Below, piece after piece: positions 29,513-37,724 of a stretch of DNA of 42,001 bases (position 1 is the first letter of the stretch; every line of letters starts with the position of its first letter). A program made the position numbers and the translations under genes. The stretch is from the NCBI RefSeq assembly GCF_000756305.1, contig NZ_JRFE01000011.1, forward strand, positions 29,538 through 71,538, in the 5' to 3' direction. Below the pieces are notes generated by a model. That model saw nothing but the letters and a program-made list of their open reading frames with translations, did no database searches and was not told the origin of the DNA. The stretch comes from Myxosarcina sp. GI1 (lineage in GTDB: Bacteria > Cyanobacteriota > Cyanobacteriia > Cyanobacteriales > Xenococcaceae).

Positions 29513-30220
29513 TCACTTTCTTTGCTGATTTGTAAAGCAAGGGACTGCTACCAACTTCTTATTTTGTTTGTCATTTAAACTTAAAAATATTTGTAGTGAG
29601 CCATCGTAACTTTGATAAATAAAACCCTTAAAACCCTGTTCGATACTATCTAGGTTGAATATCTCATCATTAGCAGTGTTGTTATATAAAATTTCAGCTA
29701 TTTCTCGTAGGCAATTTTTTAACTTTTGTGCTTCTGTTGGTGTGAAATTACTGAATTTCTGTCGATCTACCTGTGCGAGGATATCGTTGCGACTTTGACT
29801 TGCCATTCGCCAAGCGTGAGGAGTAGAGTTATGACTCCGCAGAAATAAGCGACTGAAATGACGGCGATCGAAGTATCCCACTGCTTCAGTAATTTGTTCT
29901 ATTGACTGGTTAGTTTTTAGTAGCAACATACGCGCTTCTGCCATTCGACGTTCTGTAATCCAGGTGAGTACAGTTTTTCCAGTCTTTCTTCGTACTAAAT
30001 CTGTTAGATATGCAGGTGAACGTTTTACTTCTTCAGCTACTTCACGAAGACCGATCCGCTCTTGATAGTTCTCCTCAATAAAATTGAATACTTTGCTTAG
30101 AACTGGATTTGAAGGTTGCGATTGCAGTAATATTTGTTCGATTTTTACCAGCATATTTGTGTCAGCAAAGGAATTGAATTTTTCAATATTGCTATAGTCA
30201 ATCGAACGAGCAAAATTCAT
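29513..30220 (-). CDS. AraC-family transcriptional regulator
   Basis: The 235-residue protein has a complete AraC-type double helix-turn-helix at about residues 40-140. The first half is around GLREVAEEVKRSPAYLTDLVRR; the second around SIEQITEAVGYFDRRHFSRLF. The N-terminal region is only about 40 residues and has no cupin-like sensor domain. Instead there is a C-terminal extension (about 150-235) with helices and a strand-rich part (KGFIYQSYDGSLQIFLSL), which may sense a ligand or bind a partner. It diverges from the diiron-oxidase-like gene at 30628; the shared 407-nt intergenic region carries inverted repeats that are plausible operators. Confidence 0.88.
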   Translation of the reverse strand: MNFARSIDYSNIEKFNSFADTNMLVKIEQILLQSQPSNPVLSKVFNFIEENYQERIGLREVAEEVKRSPAYLTDLVRRKTGKTVLTWITERRMAEARMLLLKTNQSIEQITEAVGYFDRRHFSRLFLRSHNSTPHAWRMASQSRNDILAQVDRQKFSNFTPTEAQKLKNCLREIAEILYNNTANDEIFNLDSIEQGFKGFIYQSYDGSLQIFLSLNDKQNKKLVAVPCFTNQQRK

Positions 30221-30627
30221 GAAAATATACTCATTTACAAAATTGTGAAATTAAAAACAATTTGAATAACTGTTGAAAATAACTTCTGCTATCTTTATTG
30301 TGCTATTTATAACTATTTTTTATCCAGACAAGATAAGAAAGTTGATAAAACAACTTAGCTGGATGGCTCGTACTGGTTGTATACTTAAAGTATAAACAAA
30401 TGATTAAGAATGAAAACAAATAATTTAAAAGATAATAACTTTTCTTATCTTTCTTATCTTGCGTAGATATTTTTTAAAAGTATCGAGAATATATACTTAT
30501 TAGAATACAAAAATTTTACTTTGCACACTGCGAAGTTTTTTTCTAATACTGAATCAGTAAGTTTTACACTCTCTGAATTTATCAACTTCATTTGATACAT
30601 TTTTTTTGTAACACTCTAAATACAAAT
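30221..30627. promoter_or_regulatory. Divergent promoter region with inverted repeats between the araC-like and oxidase-like genes
   Basis: The 407-nt AT-rich region holds a 13-nt motif CTTTCTTATCTTG at 30449-30461 and its exact reverse complement at 30329-30341. A tandem TTTCTTATC repeat spans 30441-30458. Between them is a TATACTT-A-AAGTATA palindrome (30380-30394). Such symmetric, repeated sites next to an AraC-type gene suggest operators, possibly with looping. No coding sequence was found in it. Confidence 0.5.
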
Positions 30628-31539
30628 ATGGTAGAAAAAACTGAAGCAAGTGTTGATTCCAAAGTTGAAGAAAAAGAAACTGTATTATTGGAGCAAATTC
30701 AACAAAACAATTCAAAATTAGAATGGGTGAAGCTTGCGCCCAATAAAATAATATTGGCAACCGCCGAACGGGTTTGGATATATCGACCCGCTTTTGACAA
30801 AAGTAGCAATTTTATTGCTCTGTCGTCAAATAATTCAAGTAGTATCGCGACAACAAAAAATCTTCTCGATACTGCGATTGTGCTTGGCAAACGTGCGGCT
30901 AATTCGAGCCAAAAACTTCCTATTCTAACTCCTGCAACATGGATTTGGAGTTTAGCAAGTCAATATCATCTCTCTCACTTCACGCCACAATTAATGAAAG
31001 AAGCATCGCGAATTTTTTCTATTCAGGGACGCGAACTTTTAGCGGAATGGGCAGCACAAAAAGCTGTCGAAGAATCAGGACACGACCGACTTGCCCTGCT
31101 CGATATTCAGTCTCTAGGATATGAAGCTGAAGCTGTAGTAAAAGCTTTTGTTCCACCATCAGCCAAAACTCTATCAGATTACTTTATTCTAAATGTGCAA
31201 ACTTTAGATCCAATTGGTTGTGTGGGATATTCATATACGTTAGAACGTATTGCGCTTGTAATTGGCGAAAAACATATTGCAGCCGTACAGGCGCGAATGC
31301 CATTAGATACTAACGCCACTCGCTGTTTGCGGGTTCACAGTTCTATTGGCAGCGATGCAGAACATGTTGAAGAAACAATTGAACTAGTTGCAGGACTAAC
31401 TTTGGAAGAACGCAACCAAGTTGCGATCGCCTGCTATGAGACAGCCAAGATATATTTCAGTTCGATAGAGAACGATTATCCATCCGAAGAAGAACTTCAG
31501 CGACAATTAGCAACTTTGAAATCGAGCAGGCTTCAGTAG
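30628..31539 (+). CDS. Heme-oxygenase-like diiron oxidase (HDO/TenA-fold) candidate
   Basis: The protein has 303 residues from the ATG at 30628; an upstream TTG in frame would add 12. Residues about 100-280 are all-helical and carry a plausible HDO metal set: Glu149-x2-His152 in EESGHD, Glu206 in YTLERI, and His237, Asp243 and His246 in the HSSIGSDAEH stretch. HDO enzymes use a diiron centre to oxidise amino- or fatty-acid-derived substrates (UndA, SznF, CADD families). Iron-containing redox enzymes of PF14518 type share this pattern. The N-terminal about 90 residues form a separate strand-rich part (WVKLAPNKIILATAERVWIY) that I do not recognise; a peptide-binding role is only a thought. A small exported protein follows 77 nt later. 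The substrate is unknown. Confidence 0.68.
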   Translation: MVEKTEASVDSKVEEKETVLLEQIQQNNSKLEWVKLAPNKIILATAERVWIYRPAFDKSSNFIALSSNNSSSIATTKNLLDTAIVLGKRAANSSQKLPILTPATWIWSLASQYHLSHFTPQLMKEASRIFSIQGRELLAEWAAQKAVEESGHDRLALLDIQSLGYEAEAVVKAFVPPSAKTLSDYFILNVQTLDPIGCVGYSYTLERIALVIGEKHIAAVQARMPLDTNATRCLRVHSSIGSDAEHVEETIELVAGLTLEERNQVAIACYETAKIYFSSIENDYPSEEELQRQLATLKSSRLQ

Positions 31540-31616
31540 AAATAATCTGAAAAACACAAACTAGTAACAAGGTCTAAAAAACTTTACCCAGACAACAACT
31601 ATCTAAGGAGAATATT

Positions 31617-31910
31617 ATGAAATTTCCCAAAAGCAACAGAAAACAATCTTTTAGTCTTCTAACTCTATTGAGTTCTTGCGCTATTATCTTATCTTTAGAA
31701 GCACTTCCAATTAAGTCATCGTCTAAAAATGAGTCTTTTGAGCCTGCAATTGAGCAACACTTAGAAAATCAAAAAAGCCCAAATTCTATTGATTTTGTTG
31801 GCAAAGACAGCGATAAACTTATAGAAGAAATTGAGTTTGACAAAGAATGGAAAGATCTTTTAAATAAAGATGAAACCGAGCATGAAGTTTTAATGGCTAG
31901 AGCTATTTAG
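31617..31910 (+). CDS. Small exported acidic protein next to the diiron oxidase-like gene
   Basis: The 97-residue protein has an N-terminal signal-like segment: basic KSNRK, then hydrophobic SFSLLTLLSSCAIILSLEA. Sec cleavage near LEA is likely; the LSSC stretch also resembles a lipobox, so a lipoprotein is possible. The mature part is highly acidic and polar (IEEIEFDKEWKDLLNKDE) and ends HEVLMARAI. I know no homologue. Translation should be strong, with AAGGAGA 7 nt before the ATG. The gene is 77 nt downstream of the oxidase-like gene on the same strand, with no terminator seen between, so the two are probably cotranscribed. It may be a substrate, a precursor peptide or an unrelated secreted protein. 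Confidence 0.6.
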   Translation: MKFPKSNRKQSFSLLTLLSSCAIILSLEALPIKSSSKNESFEPAIEQHLENQKSPNSIDFVGKDSDKLIEEIEFDKEWKDLLNKDETEHEVLMARAI

Positions 31911-32042
31911 TGACTTTTAATATCTTTAGCACTTTGCTTAAATTTTTTGAGCAAACTTAAGGATCTACTGGTCAGGACTTAATTAAGTATCAATTGGTTT
32001 ACTAATTAATACAGTTTTTGTGAACATTCAAAGAAATAAAAA

Positions 32043-35000
32043 TTAAGTCAAGTCAACGATGCCTAGTTTTTTTAAACCTAATATAGTTGACTCTGATAAA
32101 CCAGTAGATCTTTCTAGATTTAGCCCTTTGTATAACCCTTCTATTTTCAATATTTTATAACAGTTCCCAGTTTCGATATTCCAAAGCCTAATTGTTTCGT
32201 CTTCGCTCCCACTGGCTATAATTTTGCTATCCGAACAAAAGGCAACCGACCATATATAGCCGTTTTTGTGTCCTAAAAAAGTGTTGATTAATTTATGGCT
32301 GTTAACATCCCAGAGCTTGATAGTACAATCTTGACTGCTCGCAGCGAGTTTGTGACCATCTTTACTAAAAGCTATTGAAAGTAACCAGCCAGTAGGTAGT
32401 CTCAGATTTTTCTTGCATTCACCAGTTTTAATATTCCAGAGTTTTATAGTTTCATCTGGGCTCGAACTCGCTAAAGTTTTACCATCTGGACTAAAAGCAA
32501 TTGACCAAACCCATGTTTCATGCTCTGCTAATGTTTTCAAACATCTACCAGTATTAACGTCCCACAATTTAATTGTTCGATCGAACGAACCGCTCGCCAA
32601 AGTTTTACCATCTGGGCTAAAGGCAATTGACCAAATTGCTCCATTATGTTCTGTTAAAGTTTTTAGAACTTGACCACTATTGGTATCCCAAAGCTTTAAT
32701 AAATTATCTTCTCCACTACTTGCAAAAATCTTACCGTTGGGACTGAAAGCTACCGATCTAACCGAAGAATTATGTCCCTCAAATGTTTTCAAGCATTGCT
32801 TGGTATTAATATCCCATAATTTGATAGTTTTGTCTTCACTACCACTTATTAAGCGATCTCCCTGTGGACTAAAAGCTATAGAGTAAACCCAATTAGAATG
32901 TCCCTGAAGTATTTTAATACATTCGCCAGTATTAATATCCCATAATCTAATTGTTCGATCTTGACTACCACTTGCTAACTTTTTTCTGTCTGGACTAAAA
33001 CAAACTGACAAAATTTGATTAGAATACCCTTGAAAAGTTTTTATATATTTATTTTTATTAAGATTTAATAATTTGACTGTTTGGTCGCGACTACCACTAG
33101 CTAAGATATTTCCTTCTGGATTGAAAGCTACAGAAAATACCCAATTAGAATGCTCTTGAAAAGTATAGATACATTTCCCTGTATTGGTACTCCATATTTT
33201 TACTGTTTGGTCGTGACTACCACTAGCTACAATGTCTCCTTTTGAGCTAAAGGCTACAGAAAATACTCTATTTGAATGTCCATCTAGAGTTCTAAGGCAT
33301 TCACTAGTGTTAGCATTCCATATTTTAATTGTGCGATCGTCGCTGCCACTTACTAAAATTTGATTGTCACGGCTAAAAGCAATTGAACGAACTCCATCGC
33401 TATGTCCTTGAAATATTTTCAGACATTTACCAGTATTAATATCCCATAATCTAATTGTGCGGTCATCACTTCCACTAGCTAGCCTATTGCCATCAAAACA
33501 AAAAGCAATAGATGTAACCCAGCTTGTATGTTCTTGAAAAACTTTTATACATTCGGTCGTGCTAGTTTTCCATATTCTAATTGTGCAGTCATCACTACCG
33601 CTTGCTAGCATCTCGCCATTAGGGCTAAAAACAACAGACCAAACTTCACCTCGATTTTCTTCTAAAGTTTTGAGACATTCACCAGTTTTAATATTCCATA
33701 ACTTTACGTTACTATCACTACTGCCACTAGCAAGCAACATATTATTGGGACTGAAATTAAGCGATGTTACCCAGCTCGTATGACCTCGGAATGTATTTAA
33801 GGGGCGACTATCTGCAACTCTCCATAAATGAATATCGCCGTTGCTATCCCCGGCAGCTAAAATTTCTCCATCAGGACTAAAAGCAACAGATATTATTCCA
33901 CCAAAAGTTTCACAAAAAACAGTTTTAGAGAGATCGGAATATTGAAAATTTACATCATGTAGGCATATATTCTGTAAATCTGCTTGCCAGATACACAAAT
34001 TCGAGAAATCATAGCCTTTTAAATCCGTTCCTAAATGACAAAATAAATTAATAATATTTCCTGCTGTATATCCTGGTTCGAGTGGCGATATTTCTTGTGT
34101 GGTTGTTATAATTTGCTTGAGTTGATTTTCAAAATTTTTTTTACCTTTCAAAATATTTAATAAGTTATTGATAACGGGCTGAAGAATAAGTCTTATTTGC
34201 GTATTTTTAATATAGTCTTTAGCGGTTGCTTTAACTAGAGCATGAAAACGAAATAGCTCTATTTTAGAATAGACAATTTCTCCGCACACACTTTCAATTA
34301 ACTTGCCAGTTACATACTCCATTACCACTGACTGTAAGGTAAAGCTAAACTCAGCGTTCGGTTCAATTTCCCTGGATTCTGTTTTATCGATCAAACATCG
34401 CCTTGACAATGATTCTAAACCTTCAATCAAAGTTGATATAGAAACAGAATCAACTAAATCTTCTTGTATTTGAGATAGCGTTATCGGCTCTCGATTAATC
34501 GCTAACCAGTACATAATCTTTTTTTCAATATCTATTAAACGATTAAATTGCCGATCTAAAAGATCGCGAACATCACCGAAAATAGCTATATTTTGTTGGA
34601 GAAATTCAGAAATTTTTCCTCCAAATAAATCGCGAATAGTTGTCCCTATTATTTTCAAAGCTAAAGCATTACCGCTATAATGAGAAACTAGTTTTGCTAT
34701 TTCTCTTTGCGAGCCAGAAAGTCCCTTGTTTTTAAGAATCTTTTCTGCTTCTTTTTCATCAAAACCATGTAGCTGTAAAGATCTAACTGGTAGTTTTTCT
34801 CCTTCTAGGGTGCATACTTGTTTGGGCTTTTCTCGCGACGTTAATAGTAAGCAGCTTTGGTGTGTTGATTCTGCCGTTCGTTGAAATAATCGCTCGTATT
34901 CTTTATATTCTTCTTCGCAAATCCCCGCTCGACTACTGTTACATAAAATCGATTCTACATTATCAAGTATTATCAAACAGCGCGATGAACGCAAGCATTC

Positions 35001-35627
35001 AATTAACAAAGATAGTTTTTGATTTAAGTTTTCTGGCAATTCGTTTTCGATATCTTGCTTATCACATAAAAATTGAATTATATTGTTTAAAATTTCCTGT
35101 ATAGGCGGAGCGTCTCTAAGCGATCGCCAGATAAGATAATCGTATTTATCTTTAATTTGTTCGGCTAGTTTGACTGATAAAGCTGTTTTACCAATTCCAC
35201 CCATTCCGATGATAGTTATCAATCGACAGTTATCTTCTAACAACCATTTATTTAATGTAGCCAACTCCAAACTTCGTCCATGGAAACTAGTTACGTCAAT
35301 AGCTTCGCCCCAATCAATACGTTTTATGGTAAGCCTGCGCTCGATGGTTTTAGTCGATTTTGGTGAAGTATAATCGCTTGATTCTAATTCTAAGTTTAAT
35401 GTTGAAAATAAAGTTGCGATCGAGCGTTTATCTACTCCACAATCGCGTGTCAGTATTTTTCTGAGAGTAGCAGTAGTTAGTCCGGCGCGATCGCCTAACT
35501 CTTCTAAAGTAATTTTATATCCTTGATTATCTCTAAATTCCCAATCTGTTTTGGCTTTTTGAATTTTTTGCCAACCATTATGTGTTAGTACAATACCACG
35601 ACTACGTTTAATTTTTTTAGAGTTCAT
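32043..35627 (-). CDS. HTH-NB-ARC-WD40 STAND protein with 14 WD repeats
   Basis: The 1,194-residue protein has an N-terminal HTH-like domain (about 8-85; TLEELGDRAGLTTATLRKIL). The NB-ARC NTPase has P-loop GMGGIGKT (141-148), Walker B LIILDN and the sensor TSRE, then a winged-helix part ending near 450. A linker helical region and a short pentapeptide-like stretch (LKGYDFSNLCIWQADLQ) follow. Fourteen WD40 repeats of 42 residues run from about 575 to 1164, enough for two seven-bladed propellers, and end in the cyanobacterial-type tail LNLERSTGLSESTI. STAND proteins oligomerise on ligand sensing and act in signalling or defence; the WD40 array is the sensor. The DNA of the array repeats about every 126 nt. 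No effector domain beyond the HTH is apparent, so the output may be transcriptional or protein-mediated. Confidence 0.92.
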   Translation of the reverse strand: MNSKKIKRSRGIVLTHNGWQKIQKAKTDWEFRDNQGYKITLEELGDRAGLTTATLRKILTRDCGVDKRSIATLFSTLNLELESSDYTSPKSTKTIERRLTIKRIDWGEAIDVTSFHGRSLELATLNKWLLEDNCRLITIIGMGGIGKTALSVKLAEQIKDKYDYLIWRSLRDAPPIQEILNNIIQFLCDKQDIENELPENLNQKLSLLIECLRSSRCLIILDNVESILCNSSRAGICEEEYKEYERLFQRTAESTHQSCLLLTSREKPKQVCTLEGEKLPVRSLQLHGFDEKEAEKILKNKGLSGSQREIAKLVSHYSGNALALKIIGTTIRDLFGGKISEFLQQNIAIFGDVRDLLDRQFNRLIDIEKKIMYWLAINREPITLSQIQEDLVDSVSISTLIEGLESLSRRCLIDKTESREIEPNAEFSFTLQSVVMEYVTGKLIESVCGEIVYSKIELFRFHALVKATAKDYIKNTQIRLILQPVINNLLNILKGKKNFENQLKQIITTTQEISPLEPGYTAGNIINLFCHLGTDLKGYDFSNLCIWQADLQNICLHDVNFQYSDLSKTVFCETFGGIISVAFSPDGEILAAGDSNGDIHLWRVADSRPLNTFRGHTSWVTSLNFSPNNMLLASGSSDSNVKLWNIKTGECLKTLEENRGEVWSVVFSPNGEMLASGSDDCTIRIWKTSTTECIKVFQEHTSWVTSIAFCFDGNRLASGSDDRTIRLWDINTGKCLKIFQGHSDGVRSIAFSRDNQILVSGSDDRTIKIWNANTSECLRTLDGHSNRVFSVAFSSKGDIVASGSHDQTVKIWSTNTGKCIYTFQEHSNWVFSVAFNPEGNILASGSRDQTVKLLNLNKNKYIKTFQGYSNQILSVCFSPDRKKLASGSQDRTIRLWDINTGECIKILQGHSNWVYSIAFSPQGDRLISGSEDKTIKLWDINTKQCLKTFEGHNSSVRSVAFSPNGKIFASSGEDNLLKLWDTNSGQVLKTLTEHNGAIWSIAFSPDGKTLASGSFDRTIKLWDVNTGRCLKTLAEHETWVWSIAFSPDGKTLASSSPDETIKLWNIKTGECKKNLRLPTGWLLSIAFSKDGHKLAASSQDCTIKLWDVNSHKLINTFLGHKNGYIWSVAFCSDSKIIASGSEDETIRLWNIETGNCYKILKIEGLYKGLNLERSTGLSESTILGLKKLGIVDLT

Positions 35628-35670
35628 TTATAATTACTTAGATAGATAATTTTTTATGCAAATTAATATA

Positions 35671-36972
35671 CTAACTGTTTAAATATTTATCAAAAACTGG
35701 TTCGCAAGAAAACAAACCCATTTTATTGACAACAAGCGATCTTTTAAACAATGACTCTAAACAGATCATTGTTTCTGTAAATGTAGCTAAAAAAAGAAAG
35801 TTTTTTTGTATTTGTAGAACAGAGAGAGATTTATTAAAATTTGACAAATTTTTACAAATTGCTTTTTCTAAAGGCGATAGTCTTTTATATTGTTGACTTA
35901 AAAGCTCTTCGATCTCACTACATAAAATGTATTCTTGTTGTAGAAAGTTACTAAAGTTGCCACTGTGATCGTTTTTGATTGTCAAAGCTATTGTTTTTAA
36001 TGCAAATGGATTACCAGAATAACTTTTAATAACAAAATTTTCTTCAGTAATTGTTCCAAATATCTCTTTTTCTCTAAAAATTTTTCTTGCTTCATGCTCT
36101 TTTAAACCCTTTAGTTTAAAACAACGGATTGGCAACGTATTTCCCTCAAGAATTGCTGCTTCACAAGGTAATTCGCGACTTATTAGTAGAAAGCAGCTAT
36201 GATGTTCGATCTCACCAATATTTTTTATTAAATGTCCAAATTCTTTATATGTTTCCTGATAGCAACCACAGTAATTTTCTACTTGCATCGTTGCTTCTAC
36301 ATCATCCAGGACAATTAGACATCGATGTTGACGTAAATAGTCGATCAAATCTAAAAAGCAATCTTTAATGTTTTTTGATGAATTAATAAATAGCGATTTA
36401 TTATTACCAATAAAAGCTTGTAATAATTTTGACAAAAATTCTTCAAATAATAAAAATTCTTTTAAAGAAATAAAAACCACGCAATCAAATTCTTCTTTTA
36501 TTTGATTTATTAGTTTAATTGATAAAGATGTTTTACCTACTCCTCCCATTCCATAAAGTGTTACTAATCGACATCTATCTTTTACTAACCATTGTTTTAA
36601 TTTCAGGAGTTCTGTATTTCTACCGTAGAAGTTGGAAAGATCGACTGTAGTGTTCCATTTTTTTACTTGACGATCGAGTTTTTTGCTATGATTTAGAGAT
36701 AAATTTGCTAATGTATAGTCGCTTGCAGTCAATTCTAAGTTAAATGTCATAAAAAATTTAACTAGCGTTCGTTTGTCAACTCCTTGATGGCGTTTTAATA
36801 CTTTAAAAACCGTGTTGTAAGCCAACCCAGTTTTTTCGCTTAATTCTTCATAAGTATATTTATTTTCAAAACATATCACCGATTGAAGTTTTTGTAAGCC
36901 TCGATCGGTAAAAATCAAGCCGCGACTGCGTTTTTGTTTCTGCTGATTCACAATAAATACCTGCTCTAACAA
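35671..36972 (-). CDS. Short HTH-NB-ARC STAND protein, paralogue of the downstream gene without WD40
   Basis: The 433-residue protein aligns from end to end with the first about 450 residues of the 32043-35627 protein. Both have an RSRG start, a GVDKR segment and NLEL.SDYT, then a FYGRNTEL / FHGRSLEL stretch and a P-loop at identical positions (GMGGVGKT, 141-148). Walker B is LIVLDD and the RNBS/sensor part is LLISRE. It stops just after the winged-helix region, exactly where the paralogue continues to its sensor. No WD40 remnant is seen in the 43 nt between the genes, so this looks like a deliberate short form or an old deletion. It is upstream of the long gene on the same strand, so cotranscription is likely. 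It is noticeably more AT-rich than its neighbours. Confidence 0.85.
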   Translation of the reverse strand: MLEQVFIVNQQKQKRSRGLIFTDRGLQKLQSVICFENKYTYEELSEKTGLAYNTVFKVLKRHQGVDKRTLVKFFMTFNLELTASDYTLANLSLNHSKKLDRQVKKWNTTVDLSNFYGRNTELLKLKQWLVKDRCRLVTLYGMGGVGKTSLSIKLINQIKEEFDCVVFISLKEFLLFEEFLSKLLQAFIGNNKSLFINSSKNIKDCFLDLIDYLRQHRCLIVLDDVEATMQVENYCGCYQETYKEFGHLIKNIGEIEHHSCFLLISRELPCEAAILEGNTLPIRCFKLKGLKEHEARKIFREKEIFGTITEENFVIKSYSGNPFALKTIALTIKNDHSGNFSNFLQQEYILCSEIEELLSQQYKRLSPLEKAICKNLSNFNKSLSVLQIQKNFLFLATFTETMICLESLFKRSLVVNKMGLFSCEPVFDKYLNS

Positions 36973-37248
36973 AGACGATTTATTTAAACAATTGTCAAAA
37001 TCAAAAAAAATGTAATATTTTTTACATAAAAAAATTACACTTAAACCTAAAAATTTACCCTTACTAAAACATTTAGTATTTTGTAAAATTAAATACTTAC
37101 TAAAACCGTTTTTAAGAGCGTTTTAAAAAATTTTAAGTTAGTTTTCAAATCGCTGAGGTACATTGGAACACATCAAAAAAAATGTTCTATCTTTCGATAG
37201 ATAATATCGCTCGCATCAAAAAAATACTCTATCTTACGATAGACAACA
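36973..37248. other. AT-rich divergent intergenic region upstream of the IS630-like gene
   Basis: The promoters of the STAND operon (leftward) and the IS630-like HTH gene (rightward) must lie here. A small ATGTAA/TTACAT hairpin lies at 37010-37027, and two palindromic repeats abut the HTH gene start. Confidence 0.4.
37171..37247 (+). repeat. Two direct repeats, each with a TCTATC-nnnn-GATAGA palindrome, before the HTH gene
   Basis: Units begin at 37171 and 37214, period 43 nt, both CATCAAAAAAA followed by a palindrome with 6-bp arms (37186-37201 and 37228-37243). The second palindrome ends 5 nt before the ATG, over the ribosome-binding region. A degenerate CTATC...ATAG copy follows the stop (37598-37610). 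They may be operators or residual transposon ends. Confidence 0.6.
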
Positions 37249-37596
37249 ATGGAACCATATTCTGAAGATCTACGACAAAAAATACTTGATATTTATTTGG
37301 AAAGAAAAACATCAATTAGACAAATAGCTCAAGACTTTAAAGTAAGTAAAAGTTTCGTACAAAAATTACTAAAACAGTACAAGAAAACTGGATCGATAAC
37401 TCCTAAAACTAATCGAGGAGGACGATTGCCAAAATTAAATTCCCAACAGATAAATTTAGTTGCAGAGTTAGCAAAACTCAGTAATGATGCCACTTTACAA
37501 GAATTATGCAATATGCTGTACGAACAAACTGGAGTCAGAATTAGTCGTCCGACAATGAGCAGAATCGTACGAAAAATAAAGCCTTTAAATAAATAA
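37249..37596 (+). CDS. Stand-alone IS630/Tc1-type HTH protein (transposase N-terminal part only)
   Basis: The 115-residue protein matches the N-terminal DNA-binding half of IS630-family transposases. It starts MEPYSEDLRQKIL, with a first HTH (about 24-45, IRQIAQDFKVSKSFVQKLL), a GGRLPKLN linker and a second HTH (about 83-110, TLQELCNMLYEQTG...PTMSRIV). The DDE catalytic domain that should follow is absent: there is no matching frame in the 128 nt before the next gene. IS630 transposases are often split into orfA/orfB by frameshift; here orfB is missing. It is either an insertion-sequence remnant or a domesticated DNA-binding protein, and the palindromes at its start codon favour autoregulation or surviving termini. 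Confidence 0.75.
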   Translation: MEPYSEDLRQKILDIYLERKTSIRQIAQDFKVSKSFVQKLLKQYKKTGSITPKTNRGGRLPKLNSQQINLVAELAKLSNDATLQELCNMLYEQTGVRISRPTMSRIVRKIKPLNK

Positions 37597-37724
37597 ACTA
37601 TCGTTTATAGATAAATGCTTCAATTGTGTGGAGATAATAGCACAACATTGTTAAGCTGACGGTGGACAATAGAGGTCAGCAGAGAAAAACAAATCAAGAG
37701 CCTGGAAGTAGAAATACATTAGAT

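Noticed and set aside
32100-33910. About 126-nt periodic repeats, considered as CRISPR or satellite DNA
   Set aside because: The period is 42 codons and the repeats encode canonical WD40 units in one frame; there are no spacers.
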